Source of the DNA: Viola odorata
Lineage: Eukaryota; Streptophyta; Magnoliopsida; Malpighiales; Violaceae
NCBI GenBank assembly: GCA_963691705.1
Contig: OY829542.1
Span: 20,446,579-20,510,578, forward strand
DNA: 64,000 nucleotides
Reading direction: 5' to 3'
Part shown: piece by piece, positions 56,512 to 64,000 of the stretch
Layout: each line of letters opens with the position of its first letter
Position numbering within the stretch: position 1 is the stretch's first letter
Translations under genes and position numbers: made by a program
The notes under the pieces: generated by a model
Databases searched by the model: none
What the model was told of the DNA's origin: nothing
The model's input: the letters and a program-made list of their open reading frames with translations, nothing else

Positions 56512-57699
56512 TTAGGGTCGAAGCCGGAATTATTTGCTTGAGGTGTTTATTGTTGTTATTTTATTTGTTTATTCGCTTTGATATCAATTGTTGACTTCTC
56601 ATTCGCATCACGCATAATGCCCTATTGCCGGGCCTGTTCCAAATAGGATTAGGAGGTTAGTAGTGAGGCCCTGGGGCACGTGTCCTGGGTAGTTTTCACC
56701 AACGCCAAACTCGGATTCGAACCCCTAAATGGATGAGCGCTACGAACTTTTGATGGTTCGGTCGGCAATCATGTATCCGTTTATTGAGGGACCACTTTTT
56801 GGTATCGTCCGGGAGCCTTTCAGCCAGTTAGAAATAGTTAAAATTACCCGACATATGCATCATGATCGTATGTATATTTCAAACGTGCCTCATCATTGCC
56901 ATTATTCTCCATTTTTTTACCATGATGCCATGATAATTCTTGTTGCGATGCGATGATTCACTATTTTTCTCGCGATGCTATGATTCTATTTTTTCTTGTG
57001 GTACCATGATTCTTTTTTCCTATGATTTTACTTTCGTCTTATTGAATTTCATCCGTATTGTTATTGTTATTATATCCTATTTTTATTCATTATTACTCAC
57101 CTTTATATACATTCTCTGTTCAGATACTACTGATTAGCGTTCATTTTTCTACATACTTGCAGAATAGAAGGACAAAAGGGAGTTCGGTGGAATTGCTTTC
57201 CTCTCACATATCTACTCATCAAGGAGCATTAATTACATATCTAGTTTAATATGTTTTTTTGTAGCTAGTGATAAGTTGTAATTATTTTTTACACCGTTGT
57301 CGGAGAATTATTTATCAAAACGAAATCCATATTTTTTTTTTTATTATTATTACTGTATGATTTATATTATACTTATTTACACTTTTTGTTTATAACCAGG
57401 CCTGAAGAAGACAAACTAGATTTTCGGGGTCCAAAAGAAAAACTTTCCCGTGATTAGTCATAATTTGTCTTGCCCAAGACACAAACTGTCAGAAAAGATG
57501 AAATTAAGACGTGTCCAACTACTTCGCTTTGCTCAGATCACCCTAACACTCCAGCATCCCGACACCATACGCAATGGATGTTTCTCATACCATATCAATA
57601 TCGTTAATCCTTTAGCACATGCATGAATTTGATGCTACTAATGGATTGTATTTTGTATCTTGACAGGTGATGATCCATGGGTGATTGAGAAGGAGATAA

Positions 57700-59170
57700 T
57701 TAGGATTTGATTCCAATATAGTCATGAACCCGAGTCAGAATTTGAATCATTCCGCGGTTATCTGCATAACGCCTTGCTAGAAAAGGGAGATTCCATAACT
57801 TATTAATTATATTGATCATTTTTTCTTTGAATCACCCTTCATTCTAACCATTTCTTCTTTATTTTTCAGGAACCCAGGTCAGAATTTGAAGCATGTCGTG
57901 ATTATCTGCATAACGCCTTGCCAGAAAAGCGACCGTGTTAGGGTTTGAATCAGCCCGTGGTTACCTGCATAATGCCTCGCTAGAAATGGAACTCATCCTG
58001 TCATGGTTACCTGCATAAAAATTTGCTAGAAGACCATTCATTTCATGTGATAACTCACATCAAACTACGTGCACGAAAGGAGCACATCAATCATTAGCTT
58101 GGGCAAGCAACAAAATGACGACCAGAAGAATTCCATCACTACCCAGCGGGACAAAGGAATCCTCTTCCTACCAACTCTTGAATAATTGTCATTTCTACCC
58201 TTGCTGCTTCTGCTTCGCATACCCCGGGGGGGCAAACATACAGAATGATAGCTCGCAACAATGAGCTCGTTGCGTCCATTTTACCTTGGCTTTAGCCCAA
58301 CGCTACTCAGTGAGTGTAGAGGAATCCTCCTACCAGCTCTTGAATGAGCATCCCTCCATGCTTTGGGAATGAATGAAAGCTCCCCTCATATCTTCAGCAA
58401 TTTCACCAGAGGCTATGGTTTTTGACAATTTTTGGGCATTGGCCAGAGTGATCACGCTAACGTCTGACAATGTGAGCATGTTGGTCCGTTTTGGGTGAGG
58501 GAAGAGTTAGGCCATGTAGGGGTGTACAAAAATTAGAATAACCCACGGTTAACTAGTACATAACCGACCCGTTATAGTTGGGTTGGGACGGATAGCTGGT
58601 CGGATTGTTAAAACCCGCCTATAACCGACCTGACCCATGTACACTTCTGGCCATCTGGGAGGTCTCTTTTTGGCAATGTATGGATCCATGCTCGTATCGT
58701 TGATAGTCTGATGATTCCAGGATTTAAGAATGTTTCTTCCCCGCTATGTAATCTGCATCAGCGTCTGAATTTTGCGGTATCCCGTTCGGATCTCATCTCT
58801 TCATCAACATTCAAATTTTGCAGTGGCCCCGCCCAGATCGCAATCTACAGTTCCCTATCGTCATCCTAGTGGGCAGCAACATCCGAATGTATCCACGTCT
58901 GATTCCTGCAAAAGCGTCGTGAAGCTTCGACATCCAAATGGAAGAACCCAGGATAGAATTCGAATCACACCAGGCATATTGGCATAAAGCTGTGCTAGAA
59001 TAGGGAGAGTCTAAAAACTTATTGATTTCATTACTGTCTTTCCTGAGTCGCCCTTCGGTTCTCCCCATTGCTTCTCCCTTATTTTTGCAGGAACTCGAAT
59101 CATACCATGATTATTTGCATAATGCTCAGTGAGATGAAAGAATCCTCCTCTTATCAACTCTTGAATGATC
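57700..59170 (+). repeat. dispersed short repeats in leader
   Basis: TTATCTGCATAACGCCTTGC-type phrases occur six times (near 57758, 57901, 57959, 58003, 58968, 59110). A second phrase, TCCTACCAACTCTTGAAT-like, occurs near 58156, 58327 and 59145. Together they look like an old, degenerate tandem array. Confidence 0.65.
58517..58648. mobile_element. 132-bp hAT-type MITE
   Basis: Ends TAGGGGTGTACA and TGTACACTTCT; flanks GGCCATG and GGCCATC give a 6-7 bp target match. Interior has CCGACCCG-type motifs. Confidence 0.65.
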
Positions 59171-59934
59171 CTCCTGTGAGCCTTCTTTGCCCTGCCGCGC
59201 TTATCAGAGAGTCCGTTATGCATTCTACATTGGGGGCAACCATTTGGAAACATTCCACTTTCATCCATTGCGGCGGCTCAATTCCCCCCATCTTCATCTA
59301 TGTTATACGACAGAATAAAACCCTATTTTCATCCACTACGTGGGCATCAACGTCAGAGTGAGGTCCACACTTACCTTTCTGTGGTAACATCCTTGCTACG
59401 ACCTCGCGGCCCCGCCGCACACATCCAGAGAAGTCCATTCATCTCTCTACCTCTTAAATTTTTGTGCAATAATTCATTCCTGCATTGGGGGCAATTCTTT
59501 TTATTTATTCATAGATTTTCTGAGTGGTCATACCCTCACATTTTTGTAAAAATTGCTAAAACTATTAAGATTTGCTACAAAATGTGCATAAGATTCTTTG
59601 AATAAAATCCACACTACCCCCAAAATTGTCAAACCTTCCCTAAATTGAGCATGTTCAACATGTTTCTGCATCATGGATAACTTGTGCATCCATTTGAAAT
59701 TATGTGACATACATGATCTTGCCTGCTAGCTCTTATATCCGCGGCATGTTTAGACGTAAGCAGTCACAAATACATCCTTGTGAGTATTTTGGGCCTTTAT
59801 GTCATACTTCATTCATGAGTGCAAATGCTAAACTAAAGTGCTAGTTAGATTTGCATAATATCCAGGGTACATGCACCATTAGCCATGGGATAGCAGTAAA
59901 ATGACATTGGACTTTGCTATTTCTTCCATTTTCT

Positions 59935-60320
59935 TTTTTTTTTTTTTTTTTTAATATATAAGACAATGAACAGTGCCAGACTGAGATTGCTAACCGGGGG
60001 CAAGGTGCACAGCGAGTGAGGTTTGCAAAAGAAGAAAGAAGAAATCCTTGAATATTGATGGTCGGCACTGGAAGGACGCCGAGAAGAGCAAGAAATGAAG
60101 GCCTCTGCCTTAAACCAAGACCAAGGAAAGCCAACACGAAAATGGTACTTGCTCTGCTTGCTGATGTATTTTTGTGTTACAATAAAAAGAGAAAAAGAAA
60201 CAAAAAGGAAAAAAAGAATAAAAAGAGAAAAAGAAACAAAAAAAAAAAAAAAGAAGAAAAAAAAAGGAAAAAGAAAGAAAAAAAAAGAAAAAAAGAAAAA
60301 AAAAAAAGGAAAGAAAAGCA
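59935..60320. repeat. poly-T run and 130-bp purine-only tract
   Basis: About 20 T at 59935-59953; 60184-60320 is almost purely A and G on the plus strand with few exceptions. Lysine- or Phe-rich frames across it are artefacts. Confidence 0.85.
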
Positions 60321-61369
60321 TAAGCAAGTACGAAAAATTGGCTCCAGGTCAATCTTCCAAAAGGAGAAAAGTGAAGGTTATTTCCCCATAACAACCAAGG
60401 CAGGGATGGTACACAACAGTGGCAATTAGTCCGACCAGTCTCAGACCCATGAAAAACCTCATCGTCTAGGGTTCACCGAGATTCAAAGACTTAGAACCCA
60501 GTTGTATTCAAACAATAAATTGTGGACCTCTCAAGGGAAAGTTTTAGGGCTTCACCAAAGTAATCAAAGAGCGTTCCCGGCAAAGATCAAAGAACCTGGG
60601 CGCTTTGCCCTCAAAATGACCAAGGAGGAGCATATCCAACATCTAAGCACTGCGCCCTCAAAGTGATAGTGGGAAGAAGCATCCCCAGCAAGACGGAAGG
60701 ACTTGTGCACTTTGCCCTTACTGTGGCCAATCAGCAGGCCCTGTTCATTAAAGAAGAATATATTCACTTCTTCTCCCCGCAAAGTCCTTTCGATTACTAG
60801 AATGCCCATGCATGTGCATCTTTATCTGAAGTTTATTCACTCGGATTGACATTGCAAATCTGACTGTGTGCTATGTTGCTGCATTTCTAAGAGTGTAAAC
60901 ACATAGCCTTATTCCTGAGTGTGAGCGCAAACACTAATATCTGGTGAGGACTGCTTACGCCTACATGTTGTGGGAAAGTTTTGTCCTTGAGGTCGTTATC
61001 TCCTGGGCAAGATGCGGATGCTTTTCTAGACTTGTATCAAGCATGCTTATATGATAGAAAATGGATGACATGTTCTCCAGAAATGCATAAACTTGTTGAA
61101 TCATCTCTTGATAGGGAAGTTGCTTTTATAAAATACTGGGGGCAAACCTTTAGGTAGTGTGGGAATACTTTCATATACAACATACATGATTTGATTGTTT
61201 CCATTTATCATTTGCTCTATATTTTTTCCATCCACTGCTGCTTCCTGTTTGTTTCCTCCTTATCTGCAGGATACAGATATGTTTCGATGGAATCTCACAT
61301 TATGATCAATTTCCGCCAACAAATCCATCCAATAAATGTCTGAATGGAGCACGTTACCACTCCACCATT

Positions 61370-63029
61370 CAAAAAAAATCATGTGGCGGTTCAAACCCCA
61401 CCTTTCAAAAATCGTGTGGCGGTTCAAACCCCACCATTCAAAAAAAAAATCATGTGGAGGTTCAGAAACCCCACCTTTCAAAAATCGTGTGGCGGTTCAA
61501 AAACCCCACCTCTCAAAAAAATAGTGTGGCGGTTCAAACCCCACATTTTAAAAAAAAATCGTGTGGCGGTTCAAACCCCACCTTCCAAAAATCATGTGGC
61601 GGTTCAAACCCCACCTTCCAAAAATCGTGTGGCGGTTCAAACCCCACATTTCAAAAAAAATCCATGTGGCGGTTCAAAAACCCCACCTTCCAAAATTGTG
61701 TGGCGGTTTAAACCCCACATTGCAAAAAATCATGTGGCGGCTCAAGCCCCACCTTTCAAAAAATCATGTGGCGGTTCAAACCCCACATTTCAAACATTGC
61801 GTGGCGGTTCAAGCCCCACCTTGCAAAAATCGTGTGGCGGTTCAAAAACCCCACCTCTCAAAAAATCATGTGGTGGTTCAAACCCCACATTTCAAAGATT
61901 GCGTGGCGGTTCAAGCCCCACCTTCCAAAATCGTGTGGCGGTTCAAAAACCCCATCTTCCAAAATCGTGTGGCGGTTCAAACCCCACATTTCAAAAATCG
62001 TGTGGCGGTTCAAGCCCCACATTTCAAAAATCGTGTGGCGGTTCAAACCCCACAATTTAAGAAATCGTGTGGCGGCTCAAACCCCACATTTTAAGAAAAA
62101 TTGTGTGGCGGTTCAAACCCCACATTTTAAGAAAAATCATGTGGCGGTTCAAACCCCACATTTCAAGAAAAATCATGTGGCGGTTCAAACCCCACATTTC
62201 AAAAAAAATCCATGTGGCGGTTCAAAAACCCCACCTTCCAAAATTGTGTGGCGGTTTAAACCCCACATTGCAAAAAATCATGTGGCGGCTCAAGCCCCAC
62301 CTTTCAAAAAATCATGTGGCGGTTCAAACCCCACATTTCAAACATTGCGTGGCGGTTCAAGCCCCACCTTGCAAAAATCGTGTGGCGGTTCAAAAACCCC
62401 ACCTCTCAAAAAATCATGTGGCGGTTCAAACCCCACATTTCAAAGATTGCGTGGCGGTTCAAGCCCCACCTTCCGAAAATCGTGTGGCGATTCAAACCCC
62501 ACCTTTCAAAAAATCATGTGACGGTTCAAACCCCACCTTTAAAAAAAAAAAAATCAAAAATCGTGTGGCAGTTCAAACCCCACTTTTCAGAAATCGTGTG
62601 GCGGTTCAAACCCCACGTTTAAAAAAAAAAAAAAAAATCAAAAAAATCGTGTGGCGGTTCAAACCCCACCTTTCAAGTAATCGTGTGGTGGTTCAAACCC
62701 CACCTTGCAAAAATCATGTGGCGGTTCAAACCCCGCCTTTCAAAAAAATCGTGTGGAGGTTCAAAAACCCCACCTTGCAAAAATCGTGTGGCGGTTCAAA
62801 CCCCATCTTTCAAGAAGTCATGTGGCGGTTCAAACCCCACCTTTCAAGTAATCGTGTGGTGGTTCAAACCCCACCTTGCAAAAATCATGTGGCGGTTCAA
62901 ACCCCGCCTTTCAAAAAAATCGTGTGGAGGTTCAAAAACCCCACCTTGCAAAAATCGTGTGGCGGTTCAAACCCCATCTTTCAAGAAGTCATGTGGCGGT
63001 TCAAACCCCACCTTCCAAAAACCATTTAA
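61370..63029 (+). repeat. ~30-33-bp minisatellite, about 50 units
   Basis: Consensus core GTGTGGCGGTTCAAACCCCA followed by a C/T/A spacer of variable A length. Includes two larger duplications: 61638-61928 repeated 548 bp on, and a 171-bp block repeated in tandem (62660-62830, 62831-63001). All three plus frames are long and open, so the frames are a repeat artefact unless shown otherwise. Confidence 0.95.
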
Positions 63030-63039
63030 CGTTTGTTTT

Positions 63040-63770
63040 GCAGAATCAGTCATGATTATCAGCATCCGAGTGGAGCTGAATTTATCAAGGTCCGAGTGGA
63101 GTTGTAGGCATCTGAGTAGAGCCGTTATTGATCAGCGTCTGAGTAGAGCTGAATTTACATTTTCTGCATCGCGACATTCGAGGGGAGACGTCCGAGTGAA
63201 GTCGCATTTTACATTTCTGTAAGGTATCCGAGTGGAACCATCAGCGTCCGAGTGGAGCTGAATTTATCAACGTCCGAGTGGAGTTGTTGGCATCTGAGTA
63301 GAGCCATTAGTGATCAGCGTCCGAGTGGAGCTGAATTTATATTTTTCAAGACATCCGAGTGGAGTCATCAGTGTCCGAGTGGAACTGAATTTGCAAGGTA
63401 TCCGAGTGGAGCCATCAGCGTCTGAGTAGAGCTGAATTTATATTTATGCATCACGGAATTCGAGTGGAGACGTCCGAGTGTAGCCGCAATTTATATTTTT
63501 CTGCAAGGTATCCGAGTGGAGCCATCAGCGTCCGAGTGGAGCTGAATTTCCTTTTCTGCAACATATCCCAGTGGGCATCAGTGTCCGAGCGGAGTTTAGT
63601 TTCCTTTTCAACAATTTAAATTCCCGCATCAGAGTCCAAGAGGAGTTGAATTTACATTTTTCTACAACATATCCCGAGTATCATATTGGGCATGAGTGTC
63701 CGTTTTCGTTTCTGCTATATAAATTTCTGCCACAGCATCCAAGTGGTGCTGAATTTATATTTCTGCAAAG
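63040..63770 (+). repeat. degenerate TCCGAGTGGAGCTGAATTT minisatellite
   Basis: More than fifteen irregular copies of TCCGAGTGGAG with the tails CTGAATTTA, CCATCAGCG or TTGTTGGCA, spaced 20-45 bp. A weaker form begins near 58755 (CAGCGTCTGAATTTTGC). Confidence 0.85.
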
Positions 63771-64000
63771 TATCCCGCATCCTAAGGACATCAACGTTGA
63801 GGAGGTTTGCCCAAAGGCAAGTTGGAAGAATTAAAGGAGGAGTTCACGGTCTCATCAGAAATTCATGACCTAATCAATGAGTTGGATGTACTTCTGACCC
63901 CCTCAGGTCTCTCAGGAGCCTTGGATTTCTCGGATCAAATTACTGAACTCCAACCTTCAATTTTGCAGGCACTAGACTTAAAGCTCAAAACGCTGCCTGA
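63771..64000. other. leader continues past window end
   Basis: No motif recognised; unique-looking sequence after the minisatellite. Confidence 0.4.

Larger units (their letters stand above)
53747..64000 (+). mobile_element. Tat/Ogre-like Gypsy element, 5' part only
   Basis: LTR 53747-56490 (starts TGTTGATACCCG, ends GGTGCGACA), then TTTGGCGACTTCACTGGGGA, a PBS form of Tat/Ogre elements (tRNA-Arg type in Ogre). The rest of the window is its long leader with dispersed repeats and minisatellites; no gag or pol motif is reached before the window ends. It is inserted in the 3' LTR of the Athila-like element. Confidence 0.75.

Noticed and set aside
56709..56722. B-box-like GGTTCGAATCC on the minus strand
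   Set aside because: No A box or tRNA-like body near it.
60055..60429. Lysine-rich and Phe-rich frames
   Set aside because: Artefacts of the purine-only tract.
61370..63029. CRISPR-like array of ~30-bp repeats
   Set aside because: Units are tandem without unique spacers, in plant DNA; it is a minisatellite.

Overview
The window looks like nuclear DNA of a eudicot plant. It is AT-rich, holds two ordinary spliced or single-exon plant genes, and the rest is dense, nested transposable-element sequence of plant-specific types (Copia, Athila- and Tat/Ogre-like Gypsy, Mutator, hAT, CACTA, Helitron, Stowaway-like MITEs, a SINE) plus an old pararetrovirus (Caulimoviridae) insert. I cannot name the species from the sequence alone.

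Layout. 0.5-3.4 kb: rearranged caulimovirid pol fragments with two inverted duplications. 3.6-6.53 kb: 5'-truncated Helitron with a broken PIF1-like helicase, an RPA-like C-terminal gene and a convincing 3' end (hairpin then CTAG). 6.69-9.39 kb, minus: intact four-exon DUF630/DUF632 (NRG2/APSR1-type) gene. 9.8-14.3 kb: intergenic. 14.3-17.3 kb: remnants of CACTA-type elements and an LTR end, the latter cutting a small LDLNEFP-containing first exon (17.31-17.36 kb). 18.43-26.84 kb: full-length, young Copia element (TSD TACAC) with unusual LTR repeats and a 3' accessory region that encodes a 56-aa membrane/cysteine-rich ORF. 27.18-28.11 kb, minus: intact DUF241 gene. 28.3-33.0 kb: intergenic with hairpin MITEs. 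33.04-35.95 kb: Pack-MULE-like element carrying introns and exons of an organellar EF-Tu gene. 36.01-44.13 kb: Mutator-like element whose transposase ORF is split four codons after its ATG by a second full-length Copia element (39.10-43.57 kb, minus, TSD ACTAC). 44.22-45.90 kb: non-autonomous hAT element (TSD AGGACGCC) filled by a 127-bp satellite. 47.52-53.75 kb: Athila-like element lacking RT and integrase. 53.75 kb to the window end: a Tat/Ogre-like element inserted inside the Athila 3' LTR; its leader carries long minisatellites.

The two intact genes (DUF630/632 and DUF241) are the only host genes I would call functional. Everything else is transposon, virus remnant or intergenic sequence. 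The window is a clear record of nesting: Copia in MULE, Tat/Ogre in Athila, a small hAT MITE in Tat/Ogre, a SINE in the Pack-MULE. The least ordinary items are the element-internal repeats: the 127-bp array with a three-unit higher order, the minisatellite whose unit matches a pol III B box, and a 24-bp palindrome dispersed through the Athila derivative. All identifications rest on reading the sequence; no database search was run.
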